The notes beneath the pieces were generated by a model. The model did no database searches and was not told the DNA's origin. It was given only the letters and a program-made list of their open reading frames with translations. Of a stretch of DNA of 64,000 nt, positions 1 through 10,095 are shown one piece after another (position 1 is the first letter of the stretch; each line of letters opens with the position of its first letter). The position numbers and the translations under genes were made by a program. Source of the stretch: Delphinus delphis (lineage: Eukaryota > Chordata > Mammalia > Artiodactyla > Delphinidae); assembly GCF_949987515.2 (NCBI RefSeq), contig NC_082691.1, positions 62,627,740 through 62,691,739 on the forward strand. The letters are read 5' to 3'.

Positions 1-193
1 CACACCTGCCCTGCACGTGTCCCCCTTTGCAGCAGGTAAAAGAGCTGGTGCACGACATTTTCAGGGGGTGATGGAAACAGGTCAACAGGCTTAACATCTG
101 GACGTGCCAGAGGCACGGCCTTTGTCCTGGCCCAGCAATCTGTGTCTCAAAGAAGGGCCCAGGGGAGGAACAGCATTTACTGCTGCCTTTCAG

Positions 194-302
194 GCTTACC
201 TTCATTGGCCGCTCCCCTGGGGCTGACTTGGAGCTGGGTGATGATCAGAGCATAACTCATGCTTCAGCAGAACTGGTCGAATTCACTGAGCCAATGAACT
301 AG
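194..302 (+). CDS. Candidate terminal coding exon, unrecognised protein
   Basis: A good 3' splice-site-like stretch (pyrimidine-rich, ending in cctttcag at 186-193) is followed by an open frame of 35 codons beginning after one split-codon base at 194 and ending with TAG at 300-302. The peptide is hydrophilic and acidic (it includes GADLELGDDQSI and ends in EFTEPMN), unlike most chance frames here, which are rich in Cys, Ser and Leu. I do not recognise the protein. Caveats: 35 open codons is not improbable by chance. The minus strand of the same bases also offers an ATG (258-260) running into a good donor (gtaagc, 199-194) with a TATTTAAA motif about 70 bp upstream. At most one reading can be right. 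No neighbouring exon is visible. Confidence 0.27.
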
Positions 303-426
303 AAATGTCAGTGGGTCCTTGAAAAGAGTTTAAATACCCTCCTCCCCAGTCTTCCAGGAATCTTGCATTCTATGGCTGACAGCTGAGTCTCCCAAGACAC
401 CTGGATATATTTACCAAATCCTCAAA

Positions 427-466
427 AGAAGAGAAAGAGAGAGCGAAAGGGAGAGAAAGAGAGCTG
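427..466. repeat. GA-rich simple repeat
   Basis: Purine-only run of degenerate GAAA/GAGA units. No gene context. Confidence 0.7.
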
Positions 467-711
467 CAGAAATAATGATAGCTCTCTTAATATGTGTCAA
501 ATCAAACCAAAAAATCTTGCTGAACTATGTGCACAACCCCACGTTACAGGGCAGGGCAGTCAGCGTGTGAGGTATAGCCTTGTCCCTGAGAATTTTATGT
601 ACAAGTTGGGGAGAAAGACATACACAATCACGGTTAGAGTATAAGACGGAGTGCGTGTTTGTTTTATATAGTAGTTGGGGGTGGGAGAATGGCAGAAGAG
701 AAAATATGCTA

Positions 712-868
712 ATGTTTATTGAAACCCTACTTAACGTTAGCTCCTGAGTTTACATGTCTTGTGGATTTTCAAAAATCAACTGAATAACACAGTAACTATT
801 ATCTCCCTTTACAGATAAAGAAATTGAGAGAGAATTTAAGTAACTTAGCTACTCTAAAGTCTTCTGTT
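712..868 (-). repeat. MIR SINE fragment
   Basis: Reads as the reverse of the MIR core: a tttattgaaaccctac start, a tatctccctttacagataaagaaattgag block and a taagtaacttagct block. This matches the ancient mammalian MIR SINE in antisense and is diverged, as expected for its age. Confidence 0.6.
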
Positions 869-935
869 GATGAAACTGATGGATGGATGGCTGATTGGCT
901 AATTGATGGTGGGATGATTAGAACGATTGATGAAT
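868..935. repeat. Degenerate GATG/GATT simple repeat
   Basis: Tetranucleotide-like run (gatggatggatgg, then interrupted gatt and gatg units) directly after the MIR fragment. Confidence 0.5.
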
Positions 936-1339
936 GGGTCAAATTATGCTCACGTTCAAACACTGTTACATGACAGAGCTGGGGCTGCTGTCCAGGTCTG
1001 TCTCATCTGTGAGCAGTTTTTCATTGCACCATGCTATGGTTTGGACTGGTAGCATTTTAGCAATCCAGAAGGGACACTTGGGAGGAGATGAGATTTAGTC
1101 ATTATTATAAAACTGTATTTTCCCATTATTGCATCTAATAACAAAATTGAAAGACGGCTCAGAACACATCATGGAAAGACAGTCAGGGAAGCAGACAGGG
1201 TTACTGACCTCTGAGAAGAGCCAGGCAAGGAGGAATGGAGCATGAGGAAGCACTTGTCTGGAGAAATGGACCAAGGACCAGTTGGGAGGGTCTGAACCTG
1301 CCTCGGCCATGTTTCTCATAGGTTACATGCATCCCTACC

Positions 1340-1730
1340 TATACTGATCCTTCAACCCATCACACATTTCCTCCAAGCTCTGCCTCTGTCCAAATTCTAG
1401 TCACCTTTTAAGACTCAGCCAGTTTAAAGTCTCTGCCAACAGACCCCTCCAAGGCCAAAATACATATTTTTTTATTCTGAATTAACTCTGTATTAGAGCT
1501 GGGCATGCAAGTACCAAGACTTTGCCCTCTCTTTTAGTATTATCCGTATTGTTTTTGTTGCTGTTGTTATAGTTGTTATTTAAATTGACTTACATCAAAG
1601 ACTTTTTCAATGAAGTCATGAGAATTGGCCTGGGATTGCCCTGTGTTGCTGGTATTCACCTTGATATCTGGTCCAGTCCCTCCTCTATAGCCGTGCTCAA
1701 TAAGTATCTGTTCATTAGATATTCCATTCG
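1340..1730 (+). repeat. Possible L2 LINE 3' fragments
   Basis: The first part resembles the L2 segment 'cctccaagctctgcctctgtcc...cttttaagactcagcc' and the end resembles the L2 tail ('gtgctcaataagtatctgttcattag'). The middle is not recognisable, so this may be two pieces. Confidence 0.35.
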
Positions 1731-1867
1731 GCAATCATGATTTAGCAGTTTCAAGTTCTCCATTAGGAGACTGATTATTTTATGCTCATTCTTGTATTTG
1801 TTTTTACTGAAGTCCTTCTAGGGGAAGACTTAGTAGAGGAACAAAAATACTGACGGTCAGAGAGTTA

Positions 1868-2112
1868 TCTTAGTACACAGCACTGAACATGGGCTTTGGA
1901 ATCAGACAGGTGTAGGTTTGATCTCTGGTTCTGCTCCATTCTAGCTTTGTGACCTTGGGAAACAGACCATAAGAGCCTCCTTCATTTCATCCATCTCTGA
2001 AAGGAGAACCATAAAATCTGTCTCTCAAGGTTGTTAACACAATTAAATAAAGTATATAAAGCACCTGGCACAGTTCCTGGCTTGTTGAAAGTCCTCAATA
2101 AATGTTAGCTCA
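1868..2112 (+). repeat. MIR SINE, nearly full length
   Basis: Sense MIR: 'ggctttggaatcagacagg', then 'ctagctttgtgaccttggg', 'aaggttgttaacacaattaa', and the tail 'cctggc...cctcaataaatgttagctc'. It covers the tRNA-like head, the core and the LINE-like 3' tail. Confidence 0.75.
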
Positions 2113-2143
2113 CCTCTATCTCTTTTCAAACTTATATGCTTTT

Positions 2144-2442
2144 CTTTTTTTTAACATCTTTATTGGAGTATAATTGCTTTACAGTAGTGTATTAGTTTCT
2201 GCTTTATAACAAAGTGAATCAGCTATACATATACATATATCCCCATATCTCCTCCCTCTTGCATCTCGCTCCCACCCTCCCTATCCCACCCCTCTAGGTG
2301 GTCACAAAGCACCGAGCTGATCTCCCTGTGCTATGCGGCTGCTTCCCACTAGCTATCTATTTTACGCTTGGTAGTGTATATATGTCCATGCCACTCTCTC
2401 ACTTTGTCCCAGCTTACCCTTCCCCCTCCCCGTGTCCTCAAG
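2144..2442 (-). mobile_element. LINE-1 3' end, 5'-truncated
   Basis: Antisense L1 3' UTR: a T-run (reverse poly(A)), then 'aacatctttattggagtataattgc' and 'aacaaagtgaatcagctatac', and the 'ctaggtggtcacaaagcacc' block. The same modules begin the large L1 at 41.3 kb. Only about 300 bp of the 3' end is present. Flanks (cttatatgct at 2131 and ccttatattct at 2445) look like a decayed TSD. Confidence 0.85.
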
Positions 2443-3689
2443 AACCTTATATTCTTTGAGATAAGTTAAATCATTTCTAAAGGTGAGAATTTTTCTAGTC
2501 ACAAAGTTACCTCTCCATAGAACCCTGCTGATTCAAGGAACTTCCTAAACTGTTAAGCTCTATTTCTCTGGGAATGGAGGCTGCTTACGTCCCAATATCG
2601 ACATCCTAAGAGTGCTGCTTCCCGGACAAATAAAAAATGTTTATCAAACAGTGCAAAGTACACAAGAGTTGGAGCAGTGGCCTGTATACATTATGGGATT
2701 CATTGAATCAGCAAATCTTTGGGTTGCAAGTATTTGCAATTATAGATAGTGTTCTATGATTCTAGCTTTCATTAGCATATTAGCTGAAGTACTTTATTTT
2801 TGAAGAGCCTTTTAGTATCTAAAGATTTGGCAGTAATCGAAATGCTAGTTAGGCTGATAAGAATGGAGCCTTCAGCAGAGGTTCAGAGAGACACACTGAT
2901 TCTAATAAGGGTCTTGAGAGGAACTCACGGGAAAATGCTCTCTGGAGACAGCTCCTCTCATTAGCCCTTGGCAAGTGAAGGCTGGACAGGGATTCACTCT
3001 CTTCTTTAAATCTCTAGCTAGCTACCTTCATTCCCTGAGGTTAATGAGCTTCTCTGACAGCTACCAACCATCGGACAACTCCTCTGAGCAGTGAGGAGTC
3101 ATCTCGGGCTTCCTTGCCAGCCCAAGCTTTGCTCTCAACGTGACCCACAGTTGCCAGGGCCAAGGAACTGCAGGGCAGGGAGAACTGGTTTGGGATTGGT
3201 CAGATCTGCGTAGCCAAGACCTGCTTAAGAGGAAGCGAAGTCTTCAGTTGAGGTCTGTGGCAAAAGGAACTGGAGAAAGTAATGAATAATGAGGCTGCAA
3301 GCATTGAAGAGAAACTTCCTGAAAAATTGGCCTATGAGCTGTGAACACTTGGAGATCAAAGCTCTATGTGGTACTTGTAGAAAGGAGCCTGATGTGTCCT
3401 TTGAAAGTGACACCTCTTCTGTCCTGCCAGGAATAGAGCACTCTCTCTGGTGTGGTTTACCAGGAGGGGTGGTGTCTTAGCTCTGGCTGCCTTAGATCTG
3501 CACACATCTGTAATGCAGGTGACTGGCTTTAGATGGTGCTCTGGTGGGGATCATGGCCTAAAACAGCTTGCTGCAAGGCTAATTGACCCTTTAGAGACCT
3601 TGGACTAACAGCTTTGGCCTTAAAAACACATCAAGCTCTAAGAAGCAACCAAGTGCCCTAAACTCTTCTACATAGAGAGGGAAAGGGAA

Positions 3690-4015
3690 AGAAGTGACAT
3701 TTTTCTAAATCCCTACTACATTCCAAGTCCCGTGCTAGACGTTAGGATATCCTTTGAGAATCTCATATTTTGGTAAGGAGACGATGTCTTGTCCAATGAT
3801 TCCTACAACGTGTCAAGTACTTTAACAGAGGTTCATGTAAGGTGTGATTGAAGCATAAAAGAATGTTGGGCTAAATCTATCTTGGCGGGATCACCCCCCG
3901 TGGGAGATACAAATTATGTTTCCTCCCGTTTTACAGACGAATAAACTGAGGCTCAGACAGGTTAAGTGACCTGCTCCAAGTTCAGTGGCCAATGAAGGGA
4001 AAGCTTTCTGGCTCT
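3690..4015 (-). repeat. MIR SINE fragment, antisense
   Basis: Starts with a MIR-like 'tgacatttttctaaatccctactacattccaagtcccgtgctag' block. After about 120 bp of unmatched sequence it shows 'cgttttacagacgaataaactgaggctcagacag' and 'gttaagtgacctgctccaag'. The middle may be a later insertion or simply decay. Confidence 0.55.
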
Positions 4016-4281
4016 AGAGCACATTTCTCCAATAATACACCTCTGCTTATACAGGAAAATGTGAGGATCAAGACTGGGTTAAATCAGATAGACTAGCGTT
4101 TGTTAAATCTCATTCATCTTCGAATGACCAAAGGCAATGATATGAAGCGTCAAGGATAAGCACACGGTGACGACATAGAGATGCTGCTGATTTAAGCCTC
4201 ATCCTAAGCAATGATATCCATGAAATCAGGATTTTGATAAACTACCATATATTTTTAAATTATAAGACATTAAAATGAATG

Positions 4282-4412
4282 CTTGATTATACTAATGCTT
4301 AATTATACTAATATAATAGTATACTATTATTATATATTATATATATATTATTATATATATTATATTATATACTATTATATAATAGTATAATAGTATACTA
4401 ATATACTAGTTC
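4282..4412. repeat. AT-rich imperfect palindrome
   Basis: About 130 bp of almost pure A/T built from tatta, atata and agtatact words. Left-hand words such as taatagtatact recur as reverse complement on the right (agtatactaatatact), so the strand could fold into a long imperfect hairpin. It looks like an expanded, shuffled microsatellite and matches no transposon I know. Confidence 0.75.
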
Positions 4413-5734
4413 ACCTCCACTTGAAAGTATCTCCTGTGTCGCTGTGGAAACCTAGCCCACTTTGGGAAGGGCTGACCTTGATGATTTAACAGCCTCCTCC
4501 CTTCCCTGAAATCCCAGGATTTTTTTTTTTTTCTTGGCCCAGATACTTGTACAACTAGGTGTCAAGGATACTTAAAATAACCAGAAAGTTGACTAGGATC
4601 TGGGAATTTAAAGGCTCCTGTCCACATTGAATCCACCCAAATTTGGTGTAATGTGAAGAAATATCAAGGAAGGAAGGATGGTATGCTTGGGGGCTCAGCA
4701 TAGCTAACTCTGTGTTCTTCGATCAAGATAGCCTTAATTCTAAATTAAAATCCAAACCTCTGTGCAACTGGTATAAGAGAAAATATCTCCCACTCTGCTT
4801 CATAAGTGATTTATGCAAAAGCCTTATTTTCAGCCAGACTCTTGAAATTGTTTTTCTCCTCCAATAAATATCAGCTAATTGGTAAAGAACCCATATGAAC
4901 CAACGAGGGACTGAATCAAAGGAATGGTCATTAAGCTCAACACATAGTATTCGTCAATTTGCTACTGTTGAATGGACTCCCGCGTTGTAGAAAGGCCTCT
5001 TGGGGTGCACAGCTTTCCTCCCTCAAGTTTAGATCTTTATGAAATGCTTCATGAACAGAAAGGTCTCTGATTCTGAGAAGGGTGGGGAGTGATTCAAGGC
5101 AGAGGTGGGTAAACAAGGCTGACTGACTGGAGTGGGATGACAGAAACCATGGAGGACTGGCCCTGAATCACAGCTCCCTTTCCTTTTATTAAAACAACCG
5201 ATTTCACAATTCACAGGATAAGCAGAACCGTCCAGACCTCCTTGGATAGTTTTTTCTGGGCTGATCAGTCCAGAAAATGGTGCTCAGGCTTCTGAATTCC
5301 ACCAACTAGTAAACTTTTAAAAACAAGATATTGTGAGCCTAACATAGGGATAGCAACTTCGAATTTTTCCTAGTAAGGATACTGACAAAACAACCATCTA
5401 ACACCCCTAAAATTTCATAGAAGAAAGGATATTTTAATCCCCAAGATAAGAAAAAGAATCATCTCAAAATAAAGGACAGAATTGTAGCCATATAGCTGTA
5501 TGAAAAAAATTCACTGCATTTTCCTTATTTTCTCGTTTTGTTCTAAACCACATAAAATTTATCATCTACCAGCACTGACATTCAGCGTGTTCAGAGTCGC
5601 AGCTCAATATTTTCCCAGATGTTAGTAAAATATGTTTAGTTTGACTTCATGAGGCTTACCAGTTCTTTTCAAAGGGAAAATAAACTAGCAAATTGTGAAA
5701 GGAAAGGAAGAACTAAGTTGCTCACGGCTGTAGC
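4413..5734. other. Unique sequence, nothing recognised
   Basis: AT-rich, with a short T-run near 4520 and scattered short open frames without coding character. No repeat family recognised. Confidence 0.5.
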
Positions 5735-5905
5735 ACTGTGCTCAGAATTATTACATACTTCTCATTTAGTTGTCACAATAACCCTTTATATAAATATTAA
5801 TGCCCTCATTTTACATACAAGAAAACTTAGGTCTGAAGGTGCTATCTGGCCCAACAGAGATTAAGTGAGTGGCAGACTGGGTCCAAAGCAGTTAGACTCC
5901 AAAAT
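5735..5905 (-). repeat. MIR SINE fragment, antisense
   Basis: Order of MIR modules in antisense: 'ctgtgctcagaattattacatac', 'tcatttagttgtcacaataacc', 'ccctcattttacatacaagaaaactt', then 'gtggcagactgggtccaaagc'. Confidence 0.6.
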
Positions 5906-6210
5906 CCATATGCTTCCATCCTACTGCTGTAAGCTTAAATGTAGAATGTAGAGAAGGGGGTGAGAGTTGCCTCTGACACCTAGGTTGAGCATCTCTTATA
6001 ACCATAACGGTGTTCTCACTGAGCCACAGCTCCTCTGGGAAGGCCAAATAAGGCCCCTCAGTTCCCTCTCTCTCTGTTGGCACCTTCATTAGCTTTGCAG
6101 ACATTAAAACGTTTCTGCGTTGCCATGCTCCTGTGTACTGTCTATGCTGTAAGGTCGTCTAATATTTTAATTAGAGGCACTTAATTGCAGATCTGTGCTT
6201 TGTTTTGCAG

Positions 6211-6281
6211 GTGTGACACTGCTCAGGGACGAGAGACCCAAAGTGATCATGGAAGATGATGAAAAAGATGGTGACAAATAG
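6211..6281 (+). CDS. Candidate terminal coding exon, acidic C-terminus
   Basis: The sequence ctgtgctttgttttgcag (6193-6210) is a strong 3' splice-site-like signal with A-rich branch-point-like bases upstream (taatattttaatt, about 6160). After two split-codon bases an open frame of 22 codons follows and ends in TAG (6279-6281). The predicted peptide ends in the very acidic stretch VIMEDDEKDGDK, typical of a charged cytoplasmic or secreted C-terminus rather than of a random frame. I do not recognise the family. The sequence continues as ordinary noncoding DNA, compatible with a 3' UTR. A weak internal donor (gatg|gtgaca) could make it an internal exon. The short length keeps the call tentative, and no partner exon was found. 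Confidence 0.3.
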
Positions 6282-7432
6282 CTATTTAAAGATATTTCCC
6301 CTAAGACCACCTGTAAATAGGTTAGATTGGTTCCCTATGGCAACCTAGAAAAAATAGACTTGTTTCTGCTCTCATTTTGTCATAGTCCGCCTTTAAGATC
6401 CAGACACATTTTCCCCAGGAGGCATACTATATCAGATTGCCAGTCACCTCTCCGTCTTCCTCTTCTTTTTTGAATCTGGTTTCTATTCCCACTTCTTGAA
6501 TTTTCATTTTCTGATGCAGTGGAAAGGAAGCAGATCATCCTAACTTGGGAGATAACAGGGAAAGCTTTAGTGCTCAGCTTCTGGATCAATTCGTGGAGCA
6601 AAGAGCATGGATAACGTGGGGCTCCCTGTTGCCAGTTAGGGAAATGAGAATGTTTGGGTTCTAACTCACTGATTGCTTTGGACAACATGGTCTTTTATCT
6701 CTTTTATCCTTTCTTAAGAGTCCAAGTGTCTCTTGTGACATACCTAAGTAAGACCCTTGTAACTGATACCCTAAAAGCGAATATGTGAGCTGGGGGAGTC
6801 AACCCAACCAACCATGCCTGGACTGAAAACACCACAGGTAGAGGGTGCTGGTCTATCTGGGAAGCTTAGCAATATACCCTATTTATTTTTTAAAATGTTT
6901 CTTAACTATGTTGTCCTGAAATTTTGTGAGTTGTGTCACAAATGACCATTACTAATGATAGGTATAATACCGATGTTTGTGACGAATTTACTTTTTAAAA
7001 ACTTAATTAAGATCAATGGAAGGCCATTCCTCTACTTTTAGCAATCTCGCTTATTTAGACCCCCATATGCTTTCATGGATGTGAGGGAAAGATGTGACAT
7101 TAGCTAGTGAGCAGGAGTCTGTGTACGACCCTTGCCCCAGCCTGCCGTCTGTGAGTGCCATGAGAAGGTTTTGCACGAGGGCCTCATCTATCAGGTGATG
7201 GACATGGGGAAAAACGAAAGCTGTTGTTCAAAGGTATAAAGGTGGATATTCAAACAGATCCTGCCTAAGTGATAATTTGGAAGCTCTGTATACACCCTGA
7301 CTCCAATAGTTTGTTAATCCCTTCTGTCTTTCTGTCCTTCTCACTAATGTGGAAAAGATACAGGACCCTGCTAGTAATAAAGATGCTTCTGGTAATAAGA
7401 CGCATCGCTATGTCTGGGTTCATTTCTCCTAA
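6282..7432. other. Unique sequence, nothing recognised
   Basis: If the preceding exon is real, the proximal part would be its 3' UTR. I see no clear polyadenylation context, repeat family or further exon. Confidence 0.45.
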
Positions 7433-7476
7433 AAATACCCTATTTTACACTTATAAATACCCTATATTACACTTAT
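7433..7476. repeat. Two-copy 22-bp tandem duplication
   Basis: Two adjacent 22-bp units (7433-7454 and 7455-7476), aaataccctatnttacacttat, differing at one base. A recent local duplication. Confidence 0.85.
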
Positions 7477-8199
7477 AAAGAGAAGAGGTTGCAAAAGAGA
7501 CTCAAGGACTGTTTTGTTTGTTTTTGACCCACAGAGGTTTAAAAATGTTTGAATCAACATTAATATTTAATAATCTAGTCAGGAGAATTTACATAAAATC
7601 CTAGATTTCCAGATTCTCTTGAGAAACCATCTCAAGGTCTGGCAACCTGAGCCTGATTTAGAAGCGTGGCGACCATCAACGGGCACTGAGTACCAGATGC
7701 CCTTTTAGGAGAAATATGCATTCTCCAGCGCTCCATCTGCCCCCCCTGGCGTATTTCACCCACTGACTTCACCCTCCAGCCTTCACGTTGGAGTTTGGAA
7801 CCTCTGTTGAAGACCCATACTTTGCGTCCCTAATGATCTCTCCCTCTTTGATCCCACTCCACTTTTCCTAGTGGTGGCCCCAATCACAGCTTTGGGAAGA
7901 GGGGAGAAGGATTGTGGCCAGGCTGCTGGTTGAAGCCTAAGTGGTGAAATTGGCCACCATAAAGTCTTTAAGAAGCCAAATGCAATTACACGTATGTGGA
8001 AAATAGGATTACCTCACCACCAAGGGATTCTTAGTAAGAAAACACAGATGAACTCTCATTCTATCAGCTTTGCCGTACAAGCATGGTGTACCTGCAGCCA
8101 TGCCCACTGGTTGTTCTCAATAAACTCGCAGGTGCTCAGAAAAGCTCTCCTCATTTCTGATTCCTGGGGTGGGGTGGAGAGTAGACGGGCTGTTGAAGA
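7477..8199. other. Unique sequence, nothing recognised
   Basis: No repeat family or credible exon. It contains a C-run at 7740-7747. Confidence 0.45.
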
Positions 8200-8375
8200 G
8201 ACAAAGGTCTCAGGTTCTTGCCCCAACTGTGCAACACTGAGCAAGTCCCTGGATTTCTCTGAGTCTGTTTCTTTATCTTGAAAATGAGGTTAGTAATCCC
8301 CACCTTGCCTTCACAGTCTGAGAATTAAATGAGATAATATAAAGCAAAGGGTGTAGTAAGCTTAAAAGCCTTGTT
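8200..8375 (+). repeat. MIR SINE fragment
   Basis: Sense MIR: 'caacactgagcaagtccctgg', 'ctgtttctttatcttgaaaatgagg', 'gagaattaaatgagataat'. Confidence 0.65.
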
Positions 8376-8989
8376 CGTCTGTAACAGGATTATTTTAAGA
8401 CATTTTCAGAGTGAGGACTGTCCCTTTTCTATTGCCAAATCCCCATTGCCTGGGTATTAAATCAGTAGCAATTATGTGGAATTGAATCAGAGCCTCTGAA
8501 GAAATACTTCAAGTAGGGAGTCACTTGCATAGCCTTAACTGAAAGACCAGCCCTCCTCTTTCCAGGAAGATGGTCTTTGTAATTCTCCCAGCCTCAAAGA
8601 AGCACTCACAGAAATGGTGAGGGACAAAGCCAGTCAGAATATCTAACCAACGCTGGATGTCACTGGGCGATTTGGATTGAAGCCAAACCTCCCTCACCTC
8701 CCTTGATGCATGTAGCCCTTTTCTAGGCAGGTAAATTAGACATTTAATGATTAGGATTACATTCGGATTAAAGTAGTTTTCAATACATTGTGAATAACTT
8801 CCCTCCAACTAAATAATCATCATATTAAGAAACTAAAGAGCATTACATGGTAGTCCATTCAGAAAGAAGGCCCCAACTAAAGGCATCCCAACAGAACTGG
8901 CAAATCGGTTGGCCATCTGTTCATTCTGATGGCATCTACCCCAAGCCCAGGCTGCCTGAGAAGAGGAGGCGCTAGACATGAGACTCTTA

Positions 8990-9165
8990 GCTGCACGTAG
9001 CACTGGTGGCTTCATTTAAATCCAGATCCTCCTTAAAAGCTGCTGCCTGAGATCACACCGCCAGCTTCTAATGCTTAATTATCACCTGGAGAGGCCGGAG
9101 CCGGCGCTGGGAAAGGACTCAAGCAGCGTTTCCTTTTAAATGCAATTAAATGAATTGCAGGCCTC
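8990..9165. promoter_or_regulatory. Possible conserved regulatory element
   Basis: Dense developmental-type motifs in otherwise unremarkable DNA: homeodomain cores (ttaatta-like at 9074-9082), an E-box cacctg (9085-9090), a GC-rich patch with several CpGs (gaggccggagccggcgctgg, 9093-9112), and a perfect 7-bp inverted repeat TGCAATT/AATTGCA (9141-9147 and 9153-9159) with a 5-base spacer. The mix resembles conserved noncoding enhancers, but conservation cannot be assessed here. Confidence 0.3.
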
Positions 9166-9959
9166 CCAAGCCTGTGTTGTCCACATTGTTTTCTTAAAAC
9201 AAGGATAGACTTAGATGACATGTGGTTGTGAAAATAGGTTGATCGAGCACTTCCTTTTCCTAGTTACATGATGGATTGTGTAGACTCTCTGTCATCTTGT
9301 GTAAATGAGACTCCCTTGTCACTTGTAATTTCTAAGTGTGGAAGACTTACTCAGAAAACTCCCCAAGGCAGTGAATGAATGCAGAGAAAATAGATGGACT
9401 GAAAATCTCCTCCTCCTGGTCTCCTGGACACGGGATTGCCTTTGAACTGGCCTTAAGGTATCATCTTCACAGAAGTTCAGAACACAATAATGACCGTAAT
9501 TCCTGACTCCCAAAAATCAGGGCAGGAGACTCTCCCCAGATAAGTGTATTTACAGGGAAAACAATGCAGTATTTGAAATGTGGTCTGCCCTGGAAAAATC
9601 CAAGATATCAGTTTATTTTTCTCAAGAAGAAAGGATAGGTATTTCCTAACCTACAGTAGCAGGTCCTTCCAACAACGTGGGACTCCTCGTCTTCAGGAGA
9701 CTTGCTGAGAAGAAGCAGCAGAAAATGGAAGATAACTGAGCTCCTCTGAACCAACGTCACTCTTCCCATCTGGCGCCAGATGGGAATTTTGAGAGTTGCA
9801 TAAAAACAGCGAACCACAGATCCTCACATCCTTACGATTATGTGTTAGTGCTCCAGAAAAACAATATTTATCCATCAAATCATGTATAATCTATATTTAA
9901 AATGTATTGTTTAATCACTACTTAAATTATGCCCTTCATGAAAAGAACAGCGTGCTCTC
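9166..9959. other. Unique sequence, nothing recognised
   Basis: No recognised repeat. A short perfect inverted repeat (catctggcgccagatg, 9767-9782) lies in it. Open frames here lack coding character. Confidence 0.45.
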
Positions 9960-10095
9960 AGCCCTTGCATTTGTTCAATCCTTTTCCTCTATCGCCTCGT
10001 TTGATCCTCGAAAGCAATTGTAAGAAAACTAAATAGCCAAGGAAACTGACTTGGAGGAGAAGCCAGGATGGAAACTCAGGCCTCCGAACTCATGA
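9960..10095 (-). repeat. Possible MIR SINE fragment
   Basis: Antisense MIR-like order: 'gcctcgtttgatcctcgaaagcaattg', 'ccaaggaaactgacttgg', 'aggatggaaactcaggcc'. Well decayed. Confidence 0.45.

Noticed and set aside
33..44. Strong acceptor-like tract ccctttgcag near the window start
   Set aside because: The frame after it stops within 13 codons (QVKELVHDIFRG then stop); too short to support.
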